This document shows, one piece after another, positions 13,010 to 25,300 of a DNA stretch of 64,000 bases (position 1 is the first letter of the stretch; each line of letters begins with the position of its first letter). Made by a program: the position numbers and the translations under genes. Source of the DNA: Nipponacmea schrenckii. Taxonomy: Eukaryota > Mollusca > Gastropoda > Lottiidae. The DNA is taken from contig JAUJPP010000006.1 in NCBI GenBank assembly GCA_030562195.1, forward strand, positions 7,440,001-7,504,000. The letters are read 5' to 3'. The notes beneath the pieces were generated by a model. The model was not told the origin of the DNA, did no database searches, and was given only the letters and a program-made list of their open reading frames with translations.

Positions 13010-14049
13010 AAATTTGCAATTACCTACATCTAGACAATATATTGAATATCATTTGACCTAGTTTTCAAAGTCATAAAATAATTAGGTCACACCTTCCGTA
13101 ACGGTTAATGATGGCGAAAATATGAAAATTATCAATTTTTGCTGTATTTCAGTACACTTATCTCTATGAATTTTTTAAGTAAGCCAAATTAAAAAATATC
13201 TACTCGTAGACAATATATTGAATATTATTTAACCGAATTTTCAAGGTCATAGATTAAGTGGGTCACACCTTCCGTACCCGTTAAAGTGACCTAATTTTGA
13301 AAAAATCGAAATTTAAATAATTCGAAAGAAAATACGAAATTTGAAAATCGGTCTCCAAGAAAAGGTAGATAATGATCCATTGTATCTATGTGCTAAATTT
13401 CATCAAAATCGGTCTATCAGTAGTGTCTGAATTTCGGATTTAAGAATTGTAACGAAAATTCAAAATGGCGGCCGATATGGCAGCTTGACCTAATTATTTA
13501 AATCAAATCAATTACTATTGACAAGTTATTTATAAAACAGTTTTCACTTTTCACCTAGCAGTTATAGACCGGAAGTTACGTAATTACGTCATTTGAGGCT
13601 AAACCGGAAGTGGAATTTTTATTGTCACATTTTTTCAAAAATTATAAACATATCGCCTATCAACTGGTAAAGTTTCAAAATTTTACCATTTATATTAAAG
13701 GAGAAATCACGGTCTGAAATTTTTGCCGATGACCCTTGAATATTGAATTGCAAATCGTGGGTAAAATATTTAACCTAATTGCATAAAACCTATAATTGTT
13801 AGTTGACAAATACATTGAATTTTTCAAATCTGAAAATCCGGTCAAAATCGAACTGAAAATAAACTTGCTAAAGCAAAAAAACCTGAACTTCCGGTTCTCA
13901 CTTCCTGTCAGAGATAGAACTTCCGGTTTTGTTTTATTTGATAATAGAAATCATTCTAAGATCAACTGTAGATTTAGAATTTCTGCACCTTTTACCAGTT
14001 TGTCTGCAAACTCATCCAAGAATTAAAAAAAAAAAAAAAAAAAAAAAAA
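13010..14049 (+). repeat. Unclassified composite repeat ending in A25
   Basis: Contains a direct duplication of about 80 bp (13026-13110 and 13204-13290, sharing GACAATATATTGAATAT and GGTCACACCTTCCGTA) spaced about 178 bp, several CCGGAAGT or ACTTCCGG motifs (about 13569, 13605, 13887, 13919) and a 25-base A run at 14025-14049. The A run suggests a retroposed element, but no reading frame or pol III box was recognised. Similar CCGGAAGTG and TTTTCACCTAG motifs recur at 39.4-40.4 kb, so the two may belong to one family. Confidence 0.45.
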
Positions 14050-14755
14050 TAATCCGAACGATTACAATACGTTTTCGCCAAAGTCGAAATACGTAATAAT
14101 TCATTTATAAAACGCCTATTACCAGTAAATAACACTGCTCAATGGCGCTGTATACATTTTGATAACAAATCAAATATATATATTAAAACAAATAAATGTA
14201 AAAATCTAAGAAATCAAAATGGTGAAAAAATATAAAATGATATCAAACATAAGATGTATAAATAATTAAAAAAAAAGAAAAAAATATTTATCTAAAAATG
14301 GTAGAAAGAAAATACTGTCCATAAAACTCAATGAATAAAAATGTTTTAAGTTTTCTTTTAAAATTTACTAGAGATTCAGACATCTTGATTTCATGAGTTG
14401 TCTTTTAATTTAAAAAAAAACATAATATTTTAACCTCTTTTTATTATACAATCTTTAGAATCCATGAAAAATGCAATTTATCAAAAACAAACTAGTATCA
14501 GCATCCATTATTTATTTAAAACTTTTTTTAATTTGGAAATTTTAGCAACTATCCTTTATTTGAATAAATATGAAGGACATCATTCAGACAGGTGATATAT
14601 AGGCATGAATGACAATGCAGCACAGTACTGGTACAATATATCCCTAATGAATGTACCACAATACATACTTGAATCAAAATTTGACAATTCCTCTCATTCT
14701 ATAAACTTTTTTACAAAAATACATAAAGTCAGTAGGCTACTTTCAATTTGTTTTG

Positions 14756-15023
14756 TTAAAGGGACACTGCATCTTAGCATGAACATGAAATTAAATTTCT
14801 CAAAGATGGTCAATATGAGTATATATTTATCAGTGCAGTTATCAATTTTTTAAGCGTTTTTTAATTATCAAATACATCTATATGTATAATTTCTTTTTTT
14901 TTTTGGATATTAATTTATTTTTTGTAATTTATGGCAGCGGGTATATTTACTGATTAAAGGAACTCTTGGACAAGTTTAAAATTTTCAAATTCTTTGTGCA
15001 TTCTAAGATGCAGTATCACTTAA
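14756..15023. mobile_element. TTAA-flanked MITE, copy 1
   Basis: TTAA at each end (14756-14759 and 15020-15023) with imperfect terminal inverted repeats containing ACTGCATCTTAG and ATG. The same termini occur in the 31.1-kb copy. No coding capacity. TTAA target sites are typical of piggyBac-type transposition, so this is probably a piggyBac-derived MITE; the internal sequence gives no direct proof. Confidence 0.75.
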
Positions 15024-16238
15024 AGCAAATTCAGGCAGTTGTTATTGAAACCAAGTTGAAAGATGAATTGATAAAAGCCTAATTATATTGAATTTGAATC
15101 TAAAACCATCTGTTACTACAATTATAGGTTTATATTATAAGCTATGACTATAATATTTACTACATTCTTCCAGAATAATGATTTCATTAGTTTGTTTTTG
15201 AAGTCCAGATAAGAATGAGAATTATAGAACATTGAAAACACTAGTTATTCACCATGACCTTTAACATTTTAAACATTAAATTGTATTTAGGGTTCTTTCT
15301 GTAAAATTATTCACTTTCAGTAAATTTGTGTTCTGTTCCTGAAATTAAACAGCCCATGCCAGTTATTTTCTGATGATGCATTTATGTGAGAATAAACGAC
15401 TGGGTTATTTATTTTTAGATCAGTTTTATTTCTCTCCAAAAGTTCTTGAAGGAAGGATGAAATAATACCCATCAAATACAAAATACCAAAACTGGATTGT
15501 CCTTTATCTGTACAGATAATATTACAGCTATATTTTGGTTGAAATGGTCAAAACAACTTGTTATTCAAACCATTTATATTCATACTATCATAGCTGGGGT
15601 TATAGGTACTTTACTAATATTATGTTCATTCAGGTAATACATAATTAATTCATATTAATGTTACTACCAGGAATATTTCTCATTGAAAGCTAATTTAATC
15701 TAAACAATTGAATAAATCACAACAAAATATTACATTTGAGGTATGCTGTAATATTGGTTTTTCAATATATCTGGATTCTTTTCAAATATAATTTACACCT
15801 AAAGTGTTCTTATCACAAATTTCATATATTTCAACCCTCTCAGATAAAACCTGTGTACAGTGACATGTTCATGTAGATAATTTTATCAGATATATTCTGT
15901 TTGTTGATTTACACTATTTGTGTGTAAAGTTGAAAACAATGTCACAAGGTTTGGGCATCTTGTGGTCTATTATATTTCTATGGTGTCTTTTAAACTGTTT
16001 TTTTTACAAATACTGTCAATCAATAATAATGTATGTTGGAAAATGGCACATGACCTGTTACTTTTTGCAAGCCTAAGGTAAATTAATGTAGGATAAGCAC
16101 ATAGATATCAATAGTGGTTCATGACTGGATAAAAAAAAAAGTCCATTTTGTATTAAGCTGAAACCAGACTTACATAGCTGGTCTGTTTCATTTGCCACTG
16201 ATATTTTATTATGGGTAATGTTGTGCCTTGTAGAACAT
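15024..16238. other. Intergenic, no gene seen
   Basis: AT-rich sequence without a recognisable exon, repeat or RNA gene. Confidence 0.4.
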
Positions 16239-16437
16239 TTTTATAAGCCCACCTGTCTAAACACAACCAGCACTACAGTTTTGATCACATTTGAATAAAA
16301 TTTGGTATGATCATGTATATTGATGAAATCTTGATAAAGTACTATAAATGCATTATGAAGATAATTGTAATAGTCATTAAAGACTATTCTGATTTTTGAC
16401 ATCTGTCATAGGACATATGTAGCCTGACAAGCTATTT
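16239..16437 (+). mobile_element. Old single-unit pearl-like copy
   Basis: Decayed 5' end (TATAAGCCCAC), one weakly conserved unit ('ctacagttttgatc', 'aatttggtatgatcatgtatattgatgaa') and a decayed 3' end (CCTGACAAGCTATTTT). It abuts the next copy directly, tail to head. Confidence 0.6.
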
Positions 16438-16440
16438 TTA

Positions 16441-17276
16441 TACGCCCACATGGAAATGTGGACGTATATTGCCGTCGCCCCTGTCCGTCGGTCTGTCCGT
16501 CGGTCTGTCCGTCGGTCTGTCCGTCTGTCGGTCCGACCACATTTGTTGTATCCACAATAGAGGCTACAGTTTTTATCCGATCTTAATGAAACTTGGTATA
16601 CATGTATATATTGATCAGATCTTGGTCAAGTTCAAAAATGGAAATTATCAAATGAACGGTTTTTGAGTTATTGCCCCTGACTTAGTAAAAATGCATCAAA
16701 TTTGGGTTGTATCCATGATAGAGGCTAAAGTTTTTATCCAATCTTAATGAAACTTGGTATGCATGTATGGAAATTATCGAATGAACAGATTTTTATACGC
16801 CCACATGAATATGTGGACGTACATTGTCGTTGCCCCTGTCCGTCGGTCTGCTGGTATGAGCATTGGTATTGATAAGACGGCAGTCAAGTACGATTTTGCG
16901 ATAAACAGTTTTGGAGTTATTGCCCCTGCCTCTATATTTGTTGTAGACAAAATGGAAGCCGACGGTCAAGTTCAAATTTGAAGATTTTCGATGAACAGTT
17001 TTTTAGTTATTGCCCTTGACTTAGTAAGATTGCGTCAAAATTTTATTGTCGGTTCAATAGAAGCTATAATTTTCAATGGATTTTGATGAAACTTGGTGTG
17101 AGCATTGGAATTGATAAGACAACAGTCGATTTTGAATTTGGCAATTTTTTGGATGAACAGTTTTTGCCCTTGACTTCAATATCCATTTAGTGAATGTTTT
17201 TGAGTCATTGCTCAATTTATTTTTCGAATTCAATGCTGCCAGTGGGCCTATGTTACCTTGCCTGGCAAGCTATCTT
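16441..17276 (+). mobile_element. Pearl-like element with two 5' ends
   Basis: First 5' hairpin at 16441 with a GTCGGTCT microsatellite and two units of the 'ttgtatccac' type. A second complete 5' end starts at 16796, followed by 'ttgtagacaaaat...gaagc' units and a single 3' block ending CTATCTT at 17276. No coding capacity; the short frames here are spurious. Confidence 0.85.
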
Positions 17277-17800
17277 TCATTTTGTCAGGGTTATTTTAAG
17301 ATTATCAGATCATGGCTTAGGTCTGACAACTCTTTATCATCAACACTCTGGTCAACAAGCATAAGGCATTGTGAATTCCTATCATTGTAGTTAAAGACTT
17401 AAGCTGGTAAGATATTTAGGCCATTGAACTTAAAGATAAAACTCAATAAGATTAACTTTACCTTGATCTTGTTAAATATTGCCCAAAGTTGGGTTGAAAT
17501 TCTTTTATATAAATAGGGTAAAGAAATATATTATATTTTAGACTAAGGGCCCTTTTATATTGCCTCAGTAATGTTAGTGGGTTTTGAGTTTACTATGTTT
17601 TCTTTCATTCATGACTTTAACACTGTATTATTAGATATATTTTCACCATTCACTTATATTCACTATGTTATAGACAGGTCACCATAATAAGATATGTTTG
17701 CTTCATAATAAAGTAATATATATGTTTATAAAAGACAATCTAAAAAAATGTCCAAATTGTTTCAAAAACTAAAATTTTTCAGTATTCTGGAATGAGCAAG

Positions 17801-18300
17801 TTTAAAGGGGCCCAGGCTTGATTTTTAGGGGTCGTTTTGGGCCTTTGTTACATTTAAACAGTCCTCAGAAATATTCAAGCTCTGAGAAAATCGCAAAATA
17901 CCTTGAAATATGCCTCAAACAAAAAATTTCACTTTTCATTTTTTTCCCTTCTGAACGCGGTTGATCTCCAGTCAGTCTTATAATTGTGTGTCCTGTTGAC
18001 AAAGTCTACAATTGAAAAATGCGTGGTAGTCTGTTTATATAGATGACGGCTATTGCACGACGGGAAGGATAACTCTTTGATTATCAAGACGAACCGTTTT
18101 CCAATATGGCGGGACATTCGTAATTTCTTAAGTCATTATGATTTTTCAAACACGGATAATTATGGATACACATGGATTTGAAGGCTCAAATTTCAAAGGT
18201 AAGCTCTGTAGACTATTTCTTATTAGCTAACCAAAAGATTTCATTTGTTTGAGGCTGTCGGATGATTGTCCGAAACAAATAAAGCCTGGGCCCCTTTAAA
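17801..18300. mobile_element. 500-bp MITE with perfect 19-bp inverted repeats
   Basis: TTTAAAGGGGCCCAGGCTT at 17801-17819 is repeated exactly, inverted, at 18282-18300. A TTAA lies at each end, consistent with a TTAA target site. The interior has no transposase; a 62-codon frame on the minus strand at 17929-18117 is not convincing. The perfect termini suggest relatively recent activity. Confidence 0.85.
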
Positions 18301-19423
18301 ATTTGCTAATACAAAACACATATTCACATCTACATTTTGTTAAGGATTTCGTTGCTTGTATAAGAATTCTTTTGATCACAAAATTATTTGATTGTTTTGA
18401 AATTATTAAACATGTCTTACATTACATCTTACATATTCCTTACCACAATTGTTGATTTGATTGGATAAAAAGATATCACAATGATTATTTTATCACTTGT
18501 CAATTGGTTTGAAGTACAAATTGAAGTGTAATTTTATCAACTGAAATGAAACTCATGACTTTTAAATGTGTTCAAATTAAGATATTGGCCACTCTTAACC
18601 TCTTAATTAAAAAGATAATGTGTTTTGAAGAGGGTTAAATTCCATTGTTGACATTATATAAATTAGTTCTGCAATATTCTATTGTTACAGTACAGTACAT
18701 ATTTCATTCGAGACCGTATTTGTTCTTAGTTGCACAATTGTTAGTGAGAAGAAATATTTTATAATGAGAACAGGTATGTTTATGTTGTGATAATTCCTGT
18801 GGTACTGGAATGCCAGACACTTTGGCATTTTATATTATCAGCCACTCTTGACATATGCTTCACTTTCGAAATTTCCAATATTTATCTTTAATCACTCAGT
18901 ATAAGTCACCTATTGTAAATTCCATATAACTCCTTACATAAATCATTGACAGATTCAGTTTTTTTTGTTATGGTTTCATCTTTTAATTTTTTTTACCTGG
19001 TCTTTAAAAGGTCAAGCTACAATGTCTATTTGCTTATTGAGTTCTTTGATTATCACCAACAAAAACTTTTTACATCACCCATAGATGCATCTTTAAATAT
19101 GCCCACATTTAAATGCTTGTAAAAGTATTAGTGTGATTTTGTTAAACCTTTAAGGTTTTCAGACCTGGGTGAGAGGTAAACTTTTTATAGTTATTGTTTT
19201 AATGCCAAGATTATATTTTGATGAAACTGTATGTTTAATTTGATTAGTGAGATTTCAGATGTTTCATCATATTTTGATTAACATATTAAGGTATTGTTAT
19301 TGATTTGTCCAAAATATATGTATGTATTGGAAACTATTATCTTTATAATCTGGTTGTCAAATCAAATTTTACCAATGCTTTTTTGTACATAACAATATTA
19401 TTGTTCAGTTAGTATTGAATAGC
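18301..19423. other. Intergenic, no gene seen
   Basis: AT-rich sequence with no recognisable exon or repeat, between the 500-bp MITE and the minisatellite. Confidence 0.4.
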
Positions 19424-20590
19424 AGCTTAAAAGCAGAACTTAGATTTTAATAATGAATTGTAACCTAAAAGCAGAACATAATGTATAATGATTAGTAACC
19501 TAAAAGCAGAACATAATGCATAATGAATAGTAACCTAAAAGCAGAACATAATGTATGATAATGAATAGTAACCTAAAAGCAGAACATAATGTTTAGTAAG
19601 TAACCTAAAAGCAGAGCATAATGTTTAATAAGTAACCTAAAAGCAGAACATAATGTTTAATAATGAAAAGTAACCTAAAACCAGAACCAGTTAAATTATG
19701 AATAGTTACCTAAAAGCAGAACATAATGTATAATGAATTGTAACCTAAAAGCAGTACATAAAGTTAAATAATGAATAGTTACCTAAAAGTAGTACATAAA
19801 GTTAAATTATGAATAGTAACCTAAAAGCAGAACATAAAGTTAAATAATGAATAGTAACCTAAAAGCAGAAAATAACGTTAAATAATTAATAGTTACCTAA
19901 AAGCAGTACATAAAGTTAAATAATGAATAGTAACCTTAAAGCAGAACATAATGTATAATGAATTGTAACCTAAAAGCAGTACATAAAGTTAAATAATGAA
20001 TAGTAACCTAAAAGCAGAACACAATGTATAATAATGAATAGTAACCTAAAAGCAGAACATAATGTATAATAGAATTGTAACCTAAAAGCAGTACATAAAG
20101 TTAAATAATGAATAATAACCTAAAAGCAGAACATAATGTATAATGAATTGTAACCTAAAAGCAGTACATAAAGTTAAATAATGAATAGTTACCTAAAAGC
20201 AGTACATAAAGTTAAATAATGAATAGTAACCTAAAAGCAGAACATAATGTTAATAATGAATAGTAACCTAAAAGCAGAACATAATGTTAAATAATGAATA
20301 GTAACCTAAAAGCAGAACACAATGTTAATAATGAATAGTAACCTAAAAGCAGAACATAATGTATAATGAATTGTAACCTAAAAGCAGTACATAAAGTTAA
20401 ATAATGAATAGTTACCTAAAAGCAGTACATAAAGTTAATAATGAATAGTAACCTAAAAGCAGTACATAAAGTTAAATAATGAATAGTTACCTAAAAGCAG
20501 AACATAAGTATAATGAATGTAACCTAAAAGCAATACATAAAGTTAAATAATGAATAGTTACCTAAAAGCAGATAATAAAGATTAATAATG
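19424..20590 (+). repeat. Minisatellite, about 32 copies of a 31-40 bp unit
   Basis: Core TAACCTAAAAGCAG is followed by one of two tails: AACATAATGTATAATGAAT (type a) or TACATAAAGTTAAATAATG (type b). The types are interspersed, sometimes in a recurring a-b-b order, which suggests higher-order duplication. There is no coding potential. Confidence 0.93.
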
Positions 20591-21939
20591 TTTTGTGTTG
20601 AAGAAAATGCAAAGATTATGTAAAGTTACATTTGAAAAAAGAACTTCTTTCTTTGAAATTCCTACTAGAAATGTGCCAAATTTTGTCCTCTGATAAAGAG
20701 TTTCTAAATGATAATTTGTTTCTATATTGGTATTTTTGTTAAGCTAAGACTATCAATCTAAACTAGTTTGAATCTGATATTCTTATTACATGAAAATTTT
20801 GTTTACTAATGAGATTGTAAAGACAATTATGATGTTATTGTGATAACCATATTTGACATGGTTCAGAAATATTTGCAAGTGATATTGGTCTCAACTATAT
20901 AACACTATCAAGTACAAGTAGGGTTTTAAGTGACTGTATACCTTTGAGACAGAGTTCTGCTCCCCAATAGAAATTTCAATTAAGACTGTTTGAAACCTTA
21001 ACACTTATTTTATCTTAGATTGATTAAACCTGTCTTAAATGACAGAGGTTAAATGTTTGCAGAAAGATAAAGTTGTTTTTCTCTGGATGATGAAATGGAA
21101 GGAGTGGAGACCAACATGGTTGTAACCTGTTTAATTGTTATATAGATCTGGGTGACTTAACCCTATGTGGGTTGAAGTGATGATGAAGAATTAATTTTTT
21201 GATATTCACACATTGATCATTTAAATACATTACAGCTTCTTACTTACTTAATATTTTGTAATGATGTTTCACACCTACTTGTGAAGAATTACTCTTGTCT
21301 AGTGAGCAATACCAGTGTAGTGTCAAGTTTTCTGTAATCTTTTCAATTTATTTTAATTTTTACTGTTTGGCAATTTTTCATATTGATGAAATGATCTAGA
21401 TCTATGTTTATTCTATTAAATACTATCTGGGACTGTAACTTTGACCTCTTGTCTGATCATTTACATAATATACCATTAAATCTGATTGAAATGTGTTGTT
21501 ATATTCATTCGAATGTGATTTTTGTCATTCTAATATAATCTCTTATATATATTTATGTGTCATGTAAGAGTTTATGATGGAATTTTTTTTACTGTCCTTA
21601 TGTCTGTTACATTTTTACTACCATCATTAAAGAAACCCATCTTGATTTAAACTAGTTTGTAGACCATTTGCTCTGTATAACAGGAACTATTTCAGGGTTT
21701 CTGTGTTGAATTTCTGTATATCTTTGCTCACAATAGTTATGGCTTCATTTACACAATTTGATGTCCAATTCCTGTCAATATACCAGCTGAAATCTACAAA
21801 CTGTAGATTATAAATCTAGTAATGTTATGAGACAGGTGGGAATATTAACAGACTGATTCATGTCTGCCATTATTCTCTATATTTCATTACAGACAACCAA
21901 ACAAATAATTGTCATTCTGAAAGTTCTACAGATACGTGA
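20591..21939. other. Intergenic or VKR 5' intron, no gene seen
   Basis: AT-rich sequence between the minisatellite and the SINE. No exon recognised; it may be intron if the first VKR exon lies further upstream. Confidence 0.4.
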
Positions 21940-22143
21940 GTTCTAATCTCAATCGGTGTGTGAAAGTTTGATGACCTTGAATAAGTCATCTTCACTCATA
22001 ATTCCAGTTCACCCAGCTGTAAATGGGTACGGATAATCCGGGAAAGATCAATTTGAAGAGGTTTGGCCAAGGATCCTTGTCACGGCGGACTTGTGAACCT
22101 AAGTTGTTATCCTTGTAAAATATAGTTCTTTCTTTCTTTCTTT
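21940..22143 (+). mobile_element. SINE-like repeat (family 2) with (TTTC)n tail
   Basis: Contains a MIR/CORE-SINE-like stretch (ATGACCTTGAATAAGTCA, CACCCAGCTGTAAATGGGTA), then GAAGAGGTTTGGCCAAGGA and a TTCTTTCTTTC tail. The last phrase and tail recur at 45.7-45.96 kb in the same orientation. Box A was not clear, so the 5' border is approximate. It lies just upstream of the VKR start-codon exon. Confidence 0.6.
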
Positions 22144-22314
22144 ACTTGATAGTAAGCTCTATCGGTTTCCCAGTTCAGTTGATCCCTTTAAAATAAGATT
22201 ATCTGTGAAACTCTGATAAATTATTTATTATTTATAGAAAGTGTCAGGAAGAATGGAGTGGGATATCAGTTCTATTAAATTACATGGAATTATAACCAGC
22301 ACACAGTAATAAAG

Positions 22315-25300
22315 ATGAAGATAATATTATTACTTCTGACATTATTTTTTGTCAAGATATCTTCTGACTGTCTTTCATCTAAACCAGGTAATTACTCTTA
22401 TTTACTAAATCCAGGGTTCTCCAAGATATAACCATACAGCTTATGGTAGTTGGTTGGTTGATTTCTATCAGTTTAAAATGTGGAAATTAAGAACAAAATG
22501 ATGAATTAAAATGCATAATTCTTGTTTTAGAAAATGGTTTTAGTGGCACAGTTGAATTTATAGTAATAAAGTTTAAATTTTTATCAACAGATTATTATCA
22601 GAAAAGGAGATTTTACCATCTTCGACAAAGATTACCAATAGTTATAGAAAACAGTAATAGATTATCTCACAGGGTTGCTAATGAAATCTTAAAGATTCTA
22701 TTGAAAGAAGTTATAGGGTATACTGATGTGGAGTTATTAAATGAAGATTCAATGAATGCTACTGATATTTTGGATAGAATAGCAGGCTGTTCAGTACAAC
22801 AGTGAGTTACTTTCACAATGTCCTTTTTTTATAGATATTTTTTGATATTTTTTTCTAGTGTTGTAAAGTGTATATTCTAGTAGTATCCATCAGTATCATT
22901 TATAGCTTCCATTTGCATTTCAGCTGTACAAAGCTGCTAATAGTTTTAGTGGAAATTAATCAATGCTATCTTACTAAAATTTTGATTTATGAAATATTTA
23001 CTATTGTCATTAAGATCCTATATTTTGTTTTGCTAGTTACAGTGGATTTTAAAATGATACAGGTCTGAATATTACAGGTGTAATGAAGTAAGTATAGAAT
23101 CAGTACCAGAAACTATGATAAATATTGAAGTCTGGATGGTAGCAGGTTTTGATAAATCACCATGGACTTCTATTGGTAGACTCAATGATTGTGGCCCTCT
23201 TGGCCCTTATGGCAGGTAATAATATCTTATATTGCACTATGCAAAATGAAGAGGAAAGTTTGTATAGTAGTGGACTTCTTCAAAGAGAAATACCATCAAG
23301 TACCTTAGATTATGTTATGTAGGCAGCCTTTAGTCGGTAGGCCAATGACAATGGACTGAGTCAAGTTTGTTTTTAAACAAGATTATGTTACCTCTGAACC
23401 CTGGGCCAATCTATGTTGTTGAATAACCATTTGTTACCTTTCCTAAACACCCTTACTCCTTAAGTTATGATAAATATGAAAAGGTATTGTTGCTTACAGA
23501 ATTGGTTGGTTTATGCAGACAGCAGTAGTAGATGAATTTTGGAAGAAGGGAATCATTATAGACCATTGGAAATCATTATTGAGACCAGAAGTAATCGAAA
23601 AATTTTCATGGACAAATAACTTGACTCAGTTAGATGTTTGTGTTGAAGTGGATTGTTTATCTAGAATATATAAACCACCTATTTGTTTAAATACAACTTG
23701 TGCTACACTCTTCACTAGTTATTATCGTGAGTTTTTTTTCTATTGTAAACATTCCTTTCTCTAGTTGGTGCATTAATGTAAAAAGACTTCTAGTTAGTTA
23801 CTAAATTCTAGCTTTTTTCAATGCTGAATGTCTCTTTTAATTTGTTTTAGGGTTAGATAATGAAGTATTACAGGAACAAATTCTAAATCTCAATCTACCT
23901 GTAGAAGTTGTATCTCTAGGAAATCGTCTGGCATCATTTGTCCATAAACAGACACTAGAGAAGAAACCAGTGCTATTTTTTGATTGGTATCCTAATTCTT
24001 TAACGGCTAGTCATAACTATACACGTGTAAAACTTCCCATCTGTAGTGGAGACCCTTTACACCAACCTTTTGATTGCGATTTTGATGTGAATCAGTTTTC
24101 TAAAGTTGTTTGGTTTAAAATCAAAGAAAATGCTCCAGAAGTTTATAATGTTATCTCCAAAATGACATTTAGTCAGGAAGAATATGAGGATATCTTACAA
24201 AAACCAATAAATATGTCAGATTTTGACGTTGCATGTTCCTGGGTTCGAGAAAATAATAAAACTTGGAAACAATGGCTACCAACTGATTTATCTAATAAAA
24301 CTAAAATATATATTGGTGGATTATTCCCCTTGACAGGACCAAATTTGGAGCAGCCTGGATTAGTAGAAGGTGTGTAGTAGAGTTATTCTGTCTTTCAATG
24401 TACAATGAAGAAGAATAATTTTTTATGAGTACCAAAATAGATCAAGAAAGATCTTCATATTTGTCTTTTGACCAAAACATAAGTTTTTAAAATCTTCAAC
24501 AAAAAATTCGATTTTGCAATCAAATTATTGTACTTATGTCAGATATATTTTATACCAAAATCCTAGGATATCCTTTTGTCAGTTTTGTAGTTCGGACATC
24601 TTATCTTTATCATGTGAAATGTGATTAAAGTATTTATTTCTAATTAGGTTGAATTTGTTTTCAGGTGCCAGATTAGCATTAGACTATGTTAATAAAGAAA
24701 CAGATATCTTACCAAAACATCATTTAGAATTAATCATATCAGATTCACAATGTAAACCAGATGTAGCCATGAAAGCCTTTATTAAATTAATCAATAGTAA
24801 AATGAAAATACCGTTAGCAGGAATATTAGGTATGTGTTTTGGAATCTAGCTATTATGTTTACTGACTCCCTTCAGTAGACATCTTACATGTAGTACACTT
24901 ATTTATTAGATTATTGTTTCCTGCACCAAACATTCAATTCTAGGAGGCCATTATTTCAACCAATGACGTTCAATTTATGCCATTGATGGGCAGGTGATAG
25001 TTACTATTTTATAATTCTGATTGAATCTTTATATGATTTTAGGACCAGCTTGTTCTGATGCTGCTGAACCTATAGCTGCTTTATCCAAACATTTTAATAT
25101 GGTAGTTGTTAGCTATGAGGCTGAGGCTGATTCTTTATCAAATAGAAATAAGTATCCCTACTTCTTCCGAACAATACCTCAAGTAGACCATCATAGGTAA
25201 GTTTTCAGTATAGAACTTCAACTGGCACCCTAACAAGATGGATTAATAGAATATATACAAATAGAAATGATAGCTTTAATCAAACATGAAAAATAGCCTT

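Noticed and set aside
13010..14049. LINE with poly-A tail
   Set aside because: The A25 tract is suggestive, but no reverse transcriptase or endonuclease residues were found in any frame; left as unclassified repeat.
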